From contig NZ_JAULSA010000001.1 of NCBI RefSeq assembly GCF_030518235.1, positions 310,001 to 374,000 on the forward strand: DNA of 64,000 nucleotides, read 5' to 3'. Every line of letters starts with the position of its first letter. The first letter of the stretch is position 1. Shown in pieces: positions 44,464 through 52,498 of the stretch. Both the position numbers and the translations under genes were made by a program. Below the pieces are notes generated by a model, which saw only the letters and a list, made by a program, of their open reading frames with translations, had not been told where the DNA came from and made no database searches. Origin of the DNA: Saccharibacillus sp. CPCC 101409. GTDB lineage: Bacteria; Bacillota; Bacilli; Paenibacillales; Paenibacillaceae.

Positions 44464-44763
44464 ATGGGCAGGGAGGTGTTCAAGCTGAGCGGCATCGTTG
44501 TTTTGTCATCCATAACGTTTATCATCCTGATGGGCGCTTCGTACTTGATCTATAAAAAATATCCTTATCGGCAGCAGCTGACGTATCTTCCGTCGGGAAT
44601 GGTACTGCTTGCAAGCTTTCTGATGATTTTTGTAAGCTTCGATCTCAGCCGTTTCGACGGCATGAATGCAAGCGCCATGGCGGTTGCGGTAGGACTTGCC
44701 AGTCTGCTGGCGTTTATGTGTTCTCCGCTGATCGATTATTTTCTGCGTTACAAGCAGCATTGA
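44464..44763 (+). CDS. Small membrane protein
   Basis: About 99 aa with three hydrophobic segments ('LSGIVVLSSITFIILMGASYLIY', 'LPSGMVLLASFLMIFVSF' and 'AMAVAVGLASLLAFMCSPLI'). The start is uncertain. ATG 44464 has no upstream Shine-Dalgarno. The best ribosome binding sequence (AGGGAGG, 44470-44476) is inside the frame and would favour a CTG start at 44485. No family recognised. The stop codon overlaps the -35 box of the thiamine operon promoter. Confidence 0.55.
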   Translation: MGREVFKLSGIVVLSSITFIILMGASYLIYKKYPYRQQLTYLPSGMVLLASFLMIFVSFDLSRFDGMNASAMAVAVGLASLLAFMCSPLIDYFLRYKQH

Positions 44764-44788
44764 CAATCGCGGCGTCCCGGGCTAAAGT
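44760..44788 (+). promoter_or_regulatory. Promoter of the thiamine salvage operon
   Basis: Consensus TTGACA (44760-44765), 17-bp spacer and TAAAGT (44783-44788), just ahead of the TPP riboswitch. The -35 box overlaps the stop codon of the preceding gene. Confidence 0.65.
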
Positions 44789-44830
44789 AAACACGTAAAC
44801 CGCCCGCCGGGCGCCAATCGAATAGCGCAA

Positions 44831-44920
44831 TCCACTGGGGGAGCCGCGGCGCGGCTGAGACAAGAACAGTTCTTGGACCCTTCGAACCTGATCCGGCTCG
44901 TACCGGCGTAGGGAAGTGGA
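44831..44920 (+). ncRNA. TPP riboswitch (THI element)
   Basis: The conserved segments occur in order: P1 arm TCCACT, GGGGGAGC, then GGCTGAGA, then ACCCTTCGAACCTGATCCGG, then GTAGGGAAGTGGA, whose AGTGGA closes P1. A variable stem with CAAGAAC/GTTCTTG lies between. When thiamine pyrophosphate binds, a downstream terminator (44965-44992) would form and turn off tenA-thiM-thiD. Confidence 0.97.
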
Positions 44921-44964
44921 GACGGTCCTTTCCTTCGCATATCCACGACTGCATATAACGGGAA

Positions 44965-44992
44965 CCGCTCCATTTCGGAGCGGTTTTTTTGT
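44965..44992 (+). terminator. Riboswitch-controlled terminator
   Basis: AACCGCTCC (44965-44973) pairs with GGAGCGGTT (44979-44987), followed by a run of T. It lies between the TPP aptamer and tenA, as expected for transcriptional control. Confidence 0.85.
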
Positions 44993-45065
44993 TGTTCCGG
45001 GGGAGTGAATTGCGGCGATCGGGGCGAATCCGGGCGGGGAAAATATCTGGAGGTGACGGCGCAGC

Positions 45066-45731
45066 ATGTCTTTTACCGAGGAACTCCGCCGCGGAGCGGA
45101 CCCTATTTTCGAAGCGATCTTCAAGCATCCTTTCGTGCGCGGCATCGCAGGCGGCAGCCTGGATAACCAGCAATTGATCCACTATGTCAAACAAGATTTC
45201 GAGTATCTGAACGCTTATATGCGCATTTACGGGATCGCGATCTCGCGCTGCGCGCAGCGGGAACATATCCGGCTGTTCAACGAGCAGATCGCATTCATCC
45301 TGAACAGCGAGATCCATCCTCACCAAAATTTTTGCGACCGCGCGGGCGTGACGTACGAGGAACTACAGGGCTATCCGCTTGCGCCGTCGGCGCATCATTA
45401 CACGCGGCATATGCTGAACGCGGCTTATGAAGGCACGCTGGAAGACATTCTGGCCGCGCTGCTGCCGTGTCCGTGGACGTATGCGGAGATCGGACAGCGG
45501 CTGCTGGAAGAAGTGAAGCCGGGGCCGGAGCATCCTTTTTACGAGTGGATGCACTTCTACGGCAGCCGGGAAGGCGGCGTGACGAACCGTATGCGCGTCC
45601 TGCTCGACGAATGGGCGGAAGTTCTGACGCCGGAGCGCAGAGCGCGGCTCAAAGAACAGTTCGACGCCAGCTGCCGCCTGGAGTATATGTTCTGGGACAT
45701 GGCGTACAAGCTGGAAGAATGGCCGGTGTAA
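45066..45731 (+). CDS. tenA: Thiaminase II / aminopyrimidine aminohydrolase TenA
   Basis: 221 aa, all-helical TenA fold. Cys135 in 'LLPCPWTYAEIG' is at the position of the catalytic cysteine, and 'YLNAYMRIYGIAI', 'HPHQNFCDRAG' and 'YEWMHFYGS' are further family marks. It converts aminomethyl-aminopyrimidine from degraded thiamine to HMP, which ThiD then phosphorylates. GGAGGTGA precedes ATG 45066 by 9 nt. First gene of the TPP-controlled operon. Confidence 0.96.
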   Translation: MSFTEELRRGADPIFEAIFKHPFVRGIAGGSLDNQQLIHYVKQDFEYLNAYMRIYGIAISRCAQREHIRLFNEQIAFILNSEIHPHQNFCDRAGVTYEELQGYPLAPSAHHYTRHMLNAAYEGTLEDILAALLPCPWTYAEIGQRLLEEVKPGPEHPFYEWMHFYGSREGGVTNRMRVLLDEWAEVLTPERRARLKEQFDASCRLEYMFWDMAYKLEEWPV

Positions 45732-45813
45732 CGGAAAGCAAGAGGCGCGCGGGGCGTAAAGGGAAAGAAGCGTTTCGCAAAAAGAAGCGGTAATCGAAGG
45801 AGGCGAAGCAGGG

Positions 45814-46791
45814 ATGAACAAGGAATGGGGCGCGCTGCTGGACAGGGTGCGGGAGCGGCGGCCGCTGGTCCATAATATTACGAATACGGTCGTGACCAAC
45901 TTCACGGCCAACGGGCTGCTGGCGCTGGGCGCGTCGCCGGTTATGGCGTACGCCCGCGAGGAAGTCGCGGACATGGCGCGCGTATCGGGCGCGCTGGTAT
46001 TGAATATCGGGACGCTGACGGCGGAAGTCGTCGAAGCGTGCATCCTGGCCGGCCGGGCGGCCAACGAAGCCGGCGTGCCGGTGCTGCTCGATCCGGTCGG
46101 CGCGGGCGCGACGCCTTACCGGACGGAGTCCGCGCTGCGGATTCTGCGCGAGGTGCAGATCGCGATCGTGCGCGGCAACGCGGCGGAGATCGCGAATCTC
46201 GCGGGGGAAGACCGCGAGATCAAAGGCGTGGACGCCGAAGGCGCCGGCGGGGACGCGCAGGTGGAACTGGCGGCGCGCGCAGCCGCGAAGCTCGGCACGG
46301 TGGTGGCCGTGACGGGCCGCGAAGACGTGATTACGGACGGAGCGAAAGGGTACGTGGTCAGCGGCGGAGACGAGCTGCTGGCGCGGGTGACCGGCGCCGG
46401 CTGCCTGCTGACGTCGGTGCTGGGCGCTTTTGCGGCGGTGGAACCGGACCGGCTTCAGGCCGGCGCCGCGGCTCTGGCCCTGTACGGCGCCGCGGCCGAA
46501 GCGGCGGCTTCCGCGGCGGGCGGGCGCGGCCCGGGCAGCTTCCAGATCGCGTTTCTGGACGCGCTGGCCGCGCTGAACGCGGACAGCCTGGCGAAGCGGG
46601 CGGACAGCGCGGGAAAGGCAGAAAAAGAGGAGAGGGTGGCAGAGCGGCCCGAGCGGGCAGGTGCCCCGGGAAAAGCGGAGAACGCGGATGCCGAGAACGG
46701 GCAGAGCGTTGAAGCCGGCTTCCCAGCCGCAGCCGGCAAAGCGGCCGTCCGCTTCTTCCGCGTGTCTCCGGTCGAAGGAGGAGAGCGATGA
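45814..46791 (+). CDS. thiM: Hydroxyethylthiazole kinase
   Basis: 325 aa. ThiM phosphorylates hydroxyethylthiazole for thiamine salvage. Marks: '[35 protein letters not shown]', '[13 protein letters not shown]', '[12 protein letters not shown]', '[12 protein letters not shown]' and the ATP-site '[16 protein letters not shown]'. Usual length is about 270 residues; here an extra ~55-residue Ala/Glu/Gly-rich tail (from about residue 262) has been added. GAAGGAGG precedes ATG 45814. It overlaps thiD by 4 bp (ATGA). Confidence 0.95.
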   Translation: MNKEWGALLDRVRERRPLVHNITNTVVTNFTANGLLALGASPVMAYAREEVADMARVSGALVLNIGTLTAEVVEACILAGRAANEAGVPVLLDPVGAGATPYRTESALRILREVQIAIVRGNAAEIANLAGEDREIKGVDAEGAGGDAQVELAARAAAKLGTVVAVTGREDVITDGAKGYVVSGGDELLARVTGAGCLLTSVLGAFAAVEPDRLQAGAAALALYGAAAEAAASAAGGRGPGSFQIAFLDALAALNADSLAKRADSAGKAEKEERVAERPERAGAPGKAENADAENGQSVEAGFPAAAGKAAVRFFRVSPVEGGER

Positions 46792-47759
46792 GCATTCCCA
46801 GAGCGCTGACCATCGCCGGCTCGGACAGCGGCGGCGGAGCCGGCATCCAGGCCGACCTCAAAACGTTCCAGGAACTGGACGTGTTCGGCATGTCGGCAAT
46901 CACCGCGGTCACGGTGCAGAACACGCTCGGCGTCGGCGGGGTGTACCCGCTGCCCGCCCGCGCGGTGGCGGAGCAGATCGACGCGGTCGGCTCGGATCTC
47001 GGCGCGGACGCGCTGAAGACCGGCATGCTGTTCGACGCGGACATTATCGAAGCGGCGGCGGCGCGTATCGCCGCGTTCGGCTGGACCAACGTCGTGGTCG
47101 ACCCGGTCATGATCGCCAAAGGCGGCGCGGAGCTGCTGCGCGCGGAAGCGGTGGAAGCGATGAAGCGGCATCTGCTGCCGCTGGCGCGCGTGGCGACGCC
47201 GAATATCCCCGAAGCCGAAGTGTTGGCCGGTATGAGTATCCGCACGATGGCGGACCGCCGGGAAGCCGCCGTGCGCATCGCCGGATACGGAGCGAAGATC
47301 GTCGTGATCAAGGGCGGCCACGCCGCGGAGGACGAGCAAGCGGAAACGGCGGCCGGAAGCGGCGGGCACGGACGGGGAACGGCTTCCGGCGAAGCGTCCG
47401 GAAGGTTCGAAGCGGAACGCGCCGAACCGGCATCCGCTGCCGGCAAGCAAGAGCCGGCGGAAGCGGCGCGGGCGCTGCCGGCCGCGCCGGGAAGCGTGGT
47501 CGATCTGGTGTACGACGGCAGCTCGTTCACGGAGCTGAGGGGAACGCGCATTCCGACGCGGCACACGCACGGCACGGGCTGCACGTTCTCCGCCGCGATC
47601 GCGGCCCGGCTCGCCGCCGGAGCCGGCGCGCACGAAGCCGTGCGCACCGCGCGCGCCTTTATCCAGGCGGCGATCGAAGGCGCGCCGGCGCTCGGACTCG
47701 GCGGCGGCCACGGACCGACCGACCACTGGGCGTACCGCCGCGGTCTGACGAACCGCTGA
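46788..47759 (+). CDS. thiD: HMP/HMP-phosphate kinase
   Basis: 323 aa. ThiD makes HMP-pyrophosphate from HMP in two steps. Marks: '[41 protein letters not shown]', '[15 protein letters not shown]', '[12 protein letters not shown]', 'VIKGGHA', and '[18 protein letters not shown]'. A low-complexity insertion of about 55 residues (about 184-240, Ala/Glu/Gly/Arg) separates 'VVIKGGHA' from 'VVDLVYDG', explaining the excess over the usual ~266. The start overlaps thiM. No thiE follows in this operon. Confidence 0.95.
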   Translation: MSIPRALTIAGSDSGGGAGIQADLKTFQELDVFGMSAITAVTVQNTLGVGGVYPLPARAVAEQIDAVGSDLGADALKTGMLFDADIIEAAAARIAAFGWTNVVVDPVMIAKGGAELLRAEAVEAMKRHLLPLARVATPNIPEAEVLAGMSIRTMADRREAAVRIAGYGAKIVVIKGGHAAEDEQAETAAGSGGHGRGTASGEASGRFEAERAEPASAAGKQEPAEAARALPAAPGSVVDLVYDGSSFTELRGTRIPTRHTHGTGCTFSAAIAARLAAGAGAHEAVRTARAFIQAAIEGAPALGLGGGHGPTDHWAYRRGLTNR

Positions 47760-47863
47760 ACCTGCCGCCTCCGCTGCGCTCCGGCGAACAGCCGACCTGC
47801 CGCCTCCAAGGAGGTCCGGCAAATAGCAGCTGAACCTGCCGCCGCCGCTGTGCCCCGGCGAAC
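47755..47863. repeat. Direct repeat of the thiD 3' end
   Basis: A 35-bp unit at 47755-47789, which includes the thiD stop codon, recurs at 47829-47863 with three mismatches. It appears to be a partial local duplication. The rest of the stretch to about 48000 is GC-rich and non-coding. Confidence 0.65.
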
Positions 47864-48006
47864 CGCCGGCTTTGCCGCTCCTGCCGCCGCCAGGGCGGAA
47901 CCCCGGCAGGCCCGCGCGGCTTTTGCGTCCGACTGCGGCAGCACAGCCGCTATCGCAAAACGCGCAAAGCCCGCCGGACCCGCCCAAGGATCAGGTCCCA
48001 TCTTTG

Positions 48007-48029
48007 AATGCTGACTTTAGATCAGCATT
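48007..48029. repeat. Small perfect inverted repeat
   Basis: AATGCTGA (48007-48014) is inverted as TCAGCATT (48022-48029). It lies 250 bp after thiD in an 820-bp gene-free stretch (47760-48579) and is too isolated from T-runs to be called a terminator. Confidence 0.45.
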
Positions 48030-48136
48030 TATCGGGAAAATTCGAAGCATGCGCCAAAATGTTGACTGGATGCGCGCATTTTCAGGCATCCTGCTTTAAC
48101 TCATATTCCGAACTCACCCCGCGTCCCGTCATAAGC

Positions 48137-48311
48137 TGCAAAAATCCACTTCATTCCCGGAAAAAGCCGCTTGTTCGCTTTATGGGCTGCAAATATCCAC
48201 TTTATTCTTCCGGAAGGAGACTGTCCCGGCCTAAATCCCGCTTTTAAGTGGATATTCGCACTTCATGGCCGAATACCGCGCGCCGCTTCGCCGATTAAGT
48301 GGATATTTGCA
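48137..48311. repeat. Four-copy intergenic repeat TGCAAATATCCACTT
   Basis: The 15-bp core occurs at 48137-48151 and 48188-48202 on the plus strand, and inverted at 48246-48260 and 48297-48311. Spacing between neighbouring copies is about 51, 58 and 51 bp. Flanks are also partly shared (TATGGGC or CATAAGC before, TTCATTC or TTTATTC after). No ORF covers them. The even spacing and two-and-two orientation suggest a folded RNA, a protein-binding array or a dispersed repeat. Confidence 0.75.
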
Positions 48312-48579
48312 TTTCATCGGCTGACCAGCCTCTGTGCATGTCCCGGCCCCCGAGCGCAGCGCAAAAACACAAAAACGCCCGCGCGCGGCGGCGCGGACGT
48401 CGGGCGTACGGCGCAGATTGCAGCCGGTGCGGCGGAACGGGAAAGCGGGGAAGGTTAAGCGGACACGAGGCGAAGAGCCTCGATAGAAAACCCGTATGTA
48501 GAAGCGGCGATTGGATATGCGGATAAAAGCGAGCGTGCCAAAAACGGGCAGTCCGGCTTAAGCGCCGATGCCGATTCGA

Positions 48580-48726
48580 TTAATCGCGGAAAGTCAGGAA
48601 CGACGAATGCGTGGGCGCTCCGGTAACGGCCAGCGAAGTGGCTTCGTGACTCCAAGTCCAGACGCTCGTCAGCAGCAGTCCGGCGGCCAGCGCGACCAGC
48701 CATTTATTCTTGTTGCGGTTCGGCAT
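48580..48726 (-). CDS. Small single-pass membrane protein (48 aa)
   Basis: Start ATG 48726 has a full AAGGAGG 5 nt upstream. The protein begins MPNRNKNKW, then one hydrophobic segment 'LVALAAGLLLTSVWTW', and ends in a polar tail 'THSSFLTFRD'. It is too short for most gene finders but the ribosome binding site and signal-anchor layout support translation. No family recognised. It lies between the repeat region and the sugar-binding-domain gene, on the same strand as the latter. Confidence 0.6.
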   Translation of the reverse strand: MPNRNKNKWLVALAAGLLLTSVWTWSHEATSLAVTGAPTHSSFLTFRD

Positions 48727-48881
48727 GGGAACCTCCTTGTCGATAAAATGGGCGATGCGAATATCTCTAATTTTTTCTATTCTAAAACAGGTTCGCGTTT
48801 AAAGCTATGATTTCCTTCTCTTTCAGCGATTGAAGAACGAAGTTTTTGCAGCAAAAAACAACCCGGCGGCGGTCCGTACAC

Positions 48882-49757
48882 TCACACATAGTAAACCGCG
48901 TTTTCTTTCATCACCAGTTCCAGCCGGGTAATATTTTCGCGTATACCGGGCAGGCGCCGGGAAGACAGATAGTCGAACATCGATTTGACGATCAAATAAC
49001 CCTGTCTGAACGGGTCCTGGCAGATCGTCGCCGTTACGACGTCGCGCTGCAGGAAATCGTAGACTTCCGCGTGCATATCGTGTCCGATCAGCGCGACCCG
49101 TCCGGCCAGTCCCGCGGCTTCGAGGTGGCGGGCGACGATATGCAGTTTGGCGCCGGCCGCGTACACGCCGTCCAGACCTTCGAAGTAACCGGCGAACGTC
49201 TCGGCCGGCGTGTCTTCTTCCCGCTGCACTTTCAGCGGGGCGCGCAGATCGACATCGTGATACCGGCCGACGACCTCGCGGAAGCCGGTTACTTTTTGCT
49301 GCATCTGTAGATTGGTGTACGACATGATCAGACCGACGCGTCCGCGGCGGCCGACCAGTCTGCACAGCGTATCGGCGGCCAGCCTGCCCGCGATGCGGTA
49401 ATCGCAGCCGACGTAGAACAGGCGCGAGCTGAGCGGGGAATCGCTGTTGAACGTGCCCACGGGGATGCCTTTTTGCACGGCATAGTCGATCACGTCGGTC
49501 ATTTCCTGCGGATCGTTCGGCGAGATGGCGATCGCGTCGTATTCGCCGGAATCGACCAGTTCGAGCATTGTATTCGTCTGCTCGGTCAGGTCGTAATCTT
49601 TGGCGCGAATCATGCGGACGCTCAGGCCGGAATCGCGGAATTCCCGCACGGCCGCATCGACGCCCAGTTCGACCCGGCTCCAGAAATGCTCCGGCAGCTG
49701 TGGAAAAGCCACGGCGAGCGAAATTTTGCGTCCCGTGGACGCTTCTTTGGTATTCAT
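48882..49757 (-). CDS. Stand-alone LacI/RbsB-type sugar-binding domain protein
   Basis: 291 aa, the type 1 periplasmic-binding fold (Peripla_BP_4): 'ISLAVAFPQLPEHFWSRVELGVDAAVREF', 'YDAIAISPNDPQEMTDVIDYAVQKGIPVGTFNSDSP', 'YVGCDYRIAGRLAADTL', and 'DGVYAAGAKLHIVARHL'. There is neither an N-terminal helix-turn-helix nor a signal peptide; the protein starts just before the first strand (MNTKEASTGRK). So it is a cytoplasmic effector-binding domain on its own. GGACC-type Shine-Dalgarno (AAAGGA) lies about 10 nt before ATG 49757. It may supply the ligand sensor for a separately encoded DNA-binding domain, such as the GntR domain at 58605. Confidence 0.75.
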   Translation of the reverse strand: MNTKEASTGRKISLAVAFPQLPEHFWSRVELGVDAAVREFRDSGLSVRMIRAKDYDLTEQTNTMLELVDSGEYDAIAISPNDPQEMTDVIDYAVQKGIPVGTFNSDSPLSSRLFYVGCDYRIAGRLAADTLCRLVGRRGRVGLIMSYTNLQMQQKVTGFREVVGRYHDVDLRAPLKVQREEDTPAETFAGYFEGLDGVYAAGAKLHIVARHLEAAGLAGRVALIGHDMHAEVYDFLQRDVVTATICQDPFRQGYLIVKSMFDYLSSRRLPGIRENITRLELVMKENAVYYV

Positions 49758-49810
49758 GGCATCCGGTCCTTTGCTTGGGATTTAACGCTCCGGCATGCTT
49801 CTTTTCTTTT

Positions 49811-49824
49811 TGGTAGCGCTTACT
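49811..49824 (-). promoter_or_regulatory. cre-like site before the sugar-binding-domain gene
   Basis: TGGTAGCGCTTACT, or AGTAAGCGCTACCA on the minus strand, matches the cre consensus except at one end position. It lies 55-65 bp upstream of ATG 49757. Confidence 0.5.
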
Positions 49825-49921
49825 TGATTATGGCACCGATGATAGACTATTCGTCCGGGGGTGTCAACGGAAAAATAAACGGGCCGATCGGCGGGGCAGA
49901 AGCGGATTCAATACAAGGAAG

Positions 49922-49950
49922 TTGATTTATTTATACGTTATAAGTAAGAT
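49922..49950 (+). promoter_or_regulatory. Promoter of the ArsR-type regulator gene
   Basis: TTGATT (49922-49927), 17-bp spacer and TAAGAT (49945-49950), 42 bp before GTG 49992. Confidence 0.5.
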
Positions 49951-49991
49951 TGTTGTAATAATAATCGCTTTTTTTAGAGGAGTGCGAATTC

Positions 49992-50930
49992 GTGCTGGAG
50001 CTTAGTTTTAACGACCCCGAGAAACTGGTTAAAGTCGCGCATGCTTTGTCCACGCAGTCGCGAGTCGATATTCTGCAGCTGCTGATTTCCCGGAAGCTGA
50101 ACGTGATCGAAATTGCGGCTCTGCTGGAGCTTCCCGTATCGACGGTCGCCAACAATATCAAAGTGCTGGAAGCGGCGAAGCTGATCAATACGGAGCTGGT
50201 TCCCGCTTCGCGCGGCGCGATGAAAGTATGCAGCCGGAATTACGACGATATCCATTTTGCTTTAAATATCGAGAAGGCCGTATACAAAGAAGATTTTCAG
50301 GTGTACGAAGTGGAAATGCCGATCGGTCATTACAGCGACTGCGAAGTTGCGCCGACCTGCGGAATGGCGAATGCCGAAGGCATGGTGATCCGCGAAGACC
50401 AACCGGCGAGCTTTTATCATCCCAAGCATGTCGGCGCGCAGCTCATCTGGTTCCGCAAAGGATATGTAGAGTATCTGCTGCCGCTGGAGATTCCCGCCGG
50501 GTCGCGGATCGATTCGTTCGAATTGTCGATGGAAATGTGTTCCGAAGCGCCGAATTACGATAACAATTGGCCGTCCGATATCTCGGTATGGGTCAACGGC
50601 ATCGAGCTTGGCATGTGGACGAGTCCCGGAGATTTCGGAGATCGCAGAGGCAAGCTGAATCCGGCCTGGTGGTACGACTGGTCGACCCAGTACGGGCTGC
50701 TGAAGACCTGGCGGGTGGATCGCGAGAAAACGACGCTCGATATGGTCAAAGTATCGGACGTCAACCTGGAGCGCCTGAATCTGATGGAAGGTCAGAAAGT
50801 GCGGCTGCGCATCGGGATCGATCCGGAAGCCGTGCATCAGGGCGGCGTCAATTTGTTCGGCCGGCAGTTCGGGGATTACCAGCAGGATATCGTGATGAAA
50901 GTGAATTTTACGCCTATCGAAGAAAAATAA
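49992..50930 (+). CDS. ArsR-type HTH regulator fused to a beta-rich domain
   Basis: 312 aa. The winged helix-turn-helix occupies residues 10-75 ('VKVAHALSTQSRVDILQLLISRKLNVIEIAALLELPVSTVANNIKVLEAAKLI'), like ArsR but with no metal-binding cysteines in the usual helix. The C-terminal ~215 residues are rich in aromatic residues and beta strands ('QLIWFRKGYVEYLLPLEIPAGSRIDSFELSMEMCSEAPNYD', 'DISVWVNGIELG'), similar to a galactose-binding or jelly-roll sandwich. This suggests a sugar sensor. GTG 49992 has AGAGGAG 8-9 nt upstream. It precedes the ABC-GH43-GH2 operon on the same strand and has its own terminator, so it is a likely regulator of that operon. Confidence 0.75.
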   Translation: MLELSFNDPEKLVKVAHALSTQSRVDILQLLISRKLNVIEIAALLELPVSTVANNIKVLEAAKLINTELVPASRGAMKVCSRNYDDIHFALNIEKAVYKEDFQVYEVEMPIGHYSDCEVAPTCGMANAEGMVIREDQPASFYHPKHVGAQLIWFRKGYVEYLLPLEIPAGSRIDSFELSMEMCSEAPNYDNNWPSDISVWVNGIELGMWTSPGDFGDRRGKLNPAWWYDWSTQYGLLKTWRVDREKTTLDMVKVSDVNLERLNLMEGQKVRLRIGIDPEAVHQGGVNLFGRQFGDYQQDIVMKVNFTPIEEK

Positions 50931-50967
50931 AGAGGTTCATTACAATCTTGATGTAATGAACCTCTTT
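50929..50967 (+). terminator. Perfect terminator of the ArsR-type gene
   Basis: AAAGAGGTTCATTACA (50929-50944) pairs perfectly with 50952-50967, followed by ATTTTATT. The 16-bp stem starts in the stop codon region. Confidence 0.9.
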
Positions 50968-50995
50968 ATTTTATTAATATTACAATTATTTTGTT

Positions 50996-51077
50996 TGAAA
51001 ACGTTGACAATAGACAGCCTCAATCCTATAATTCGGTTGAAAGATACATAATTTACGTAACAAAACGAAAATTATGT
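50996..51077 (+). promoter_or_regulatory. Consensus promoter with cre box and downstream inverted repeat
   Basis: TTGACA (51004-51009), 17-bp spacer, TATAAT (51027-51032): a perfect sigma-A promoter. TGAAAACGTTGACA (50996-51009) matches the cre consensus exactly and covers the -35 box, so CcpA would block it. ACATAATTT (51046-51054) and AAATTATGT (51069-51077) form a 9-bp inverted repeat just after the expected transcript start, a candidate operator for the ArsR-type or GntR protein. Confidence 0.8.
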
Positions 51078-51112
51078 TTATATCTTTTAATTTATTTAAA
51101 GGGGAGAAGTAT

Positions 51113-52411
51113 GTGAAAAAGAGAAGTGTCGGAATGACGGTCGCGGCGCTGCTGATGGCGTTCTCGCTGGCGTTGAGCGCGTGCGGAGGCGGGAGTGGAG
51201 GAGAAAGCTCGTCCGGAAGCGCGGACGGCGGCAAAGTCAGCCTGTCTTTCTGGACCTTGTTCGACGGCGGAGACGGAGCCAATATGCAGGCGCTGGTCGA
51301 TGAATTCAACAAAACGCATCCCGATATCGAAGTGAAAAATACCAAGCTGGTCTGGGCGGAGTATTACACCAAACTGATTACCGCAGTCGGCAACGGCAAC
51401 GGACCGGATATCGGCATTTCCCATACTTCGCGCCTGCCGGACCTGATCAATCAGGGCGTGGTCACGGACCTCGACGCGGTGGCGGAGACAGCGGGCGTGG
51501 ACTGGAGCAGCTTCAACCAGAACCTGCTGGACGCCACGGTCGTGGACGGCAAGCATTATGCGGTGCCGATCGATACGCATCCTTTTATCATGTACTACAA
51601 TGTCAAGCTGTTGAAAGAAGCCGGCCTGCTCGGCGAAGACGGCAAACCGGTCATGGAACAGTCTGCCGAAGGCTTCGTCGATTTCCTGCAAACGCTTAAA
51701 GAAAAACTGCCGGCCAAAGTCACGCCTTTTGCGCTGTCCAATACGAACGACGACCCTTATCGTCTCTGGTGGTCGCTGTACTCGCAGCTTGGAGGCAACG
51801 ACCTGATCTCGGACGATTTGACCACCGCGCAGATCGATACGGACAAAGGCGTGGAAGCCGCGGACTATATCCAGAAACTGTTCAAGGCGGGCTATATCAA
51901 GAAAAACGATCCGGACTTCTATAAAAACTTCCAGAGCGGAACCGCGGCGATCATGATGACGGGCGTCTGGGCGACAGGCACCTGGGAATCGACCAAAGAT
52001 CTGGAATTCGGAGCGATGCCGATCCCGAAAATCTTCGATCAGGAAGCGACCTGGGGCGATTCGCATACGATTATCCTGCCGACCACGCAAAAAGACGACG
52101 AAGCCAAACGCGAAGCGGCGATCACTTTTGCGAACTGGGTCGCCGACAACGGACAGGTGTGGGCCAAAGCGGGCCATATCCCGTCGAAGCCGTCGGTGCT
52201 GGAGAAACCGGAATTCAAAGAAATGCCTTACCGCAGCGATTACGCTTCCGTAGCGAGCACGGTCAAATTCAACAAACCGTCCGTCAAAACGGCGCAAATT
52301 CGCGACAACGTTTCTTTCAAGATTCTGAACGAGGTCTGGGCGGATAAGATGACCCCGGCCGCGGCGATGGAAAATATGCAAAAAGGCGTCCAAAAAACGC
52401 TGGATGAATAA
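51113..52411 (+). CDS. ABC sugar-binding lipoprotein, CUT1 type
   Basis: 432 aa. Lipobox with Cys24 (SALSAC-like 'LALSAC'), then a Ser/Gly-rich linker and a cluster D/B solute-binding fold ('LSFWTLFDGGDGANMQALVDEFNKTHPDIEV', 'YAVPIDTHPFIMYYNVKLLKEAGL', 'GTAAIMMTGVWATGTWES'). It would bring oligosaccharides to the two permeases that follow. GTG 51113 is preferred: AAAGGGGAG lies 6-7 nt upstream and the signal peptide starts there. The 13-codon extension upstream (from 51074) adds non-signal residues. Confidence 0.93.
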   Translation: MKKRSVGMTVAALLMAFSLALSACGGGSGGESSSGSADGGKVSLSFWTLFDGGDGANMQALVDEFNKTHPDIEVKNTKLVWAEYYTKLITAVGNGNGPDIGISHTSRLPDLINQGVVTDLDAVAETAGVDWSSFNQNLLDATVVDGKHYAVPIDTHPFIMYYNVKLLKEAGLLGEDGKPVMEQSAEGFVDFLQTLKEKLPAKVTPFALSNTNDDPYRLWWSLYSQLGGNDLISDDLTTAQIDTDKGVEAADYIQKLFKAGYIKKNDPDFYKNFQSGTAAIMMTGVWATGTWESTKDLEFGAMPIPKIFDQEATWGDSHTIILPTTQKDDEAKREAAITFANWVADNGQVWAKAGHIPSKPSVLEKPEFKEMPYRSDYASVASTVKFNKPSVKTAQIRDNVSFKILNEVWADKMTPAAAMENMQKGVQKTLDE

Positions 52412-52498
52412 TTAACGAATAAAGTCTAAACACTCTGCGCGCAGGTCTGCGGTCGATCCGGAGGCTTGTGCGCGGCTTACGGAGAAGGTGGAATCCGA

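Noticed and set aside
48137-48311. CRISPR array
   Set aside because: The repeated units are imperfect, occur in both orientations and have only four copies with no unique spacer pattern or cas genes.
47760-48470. Small protein genes in the thiD downstream region
   Set aside because: The open frames there are short, GC-biased, lack ribosome binding sites and overlap the repeat units.
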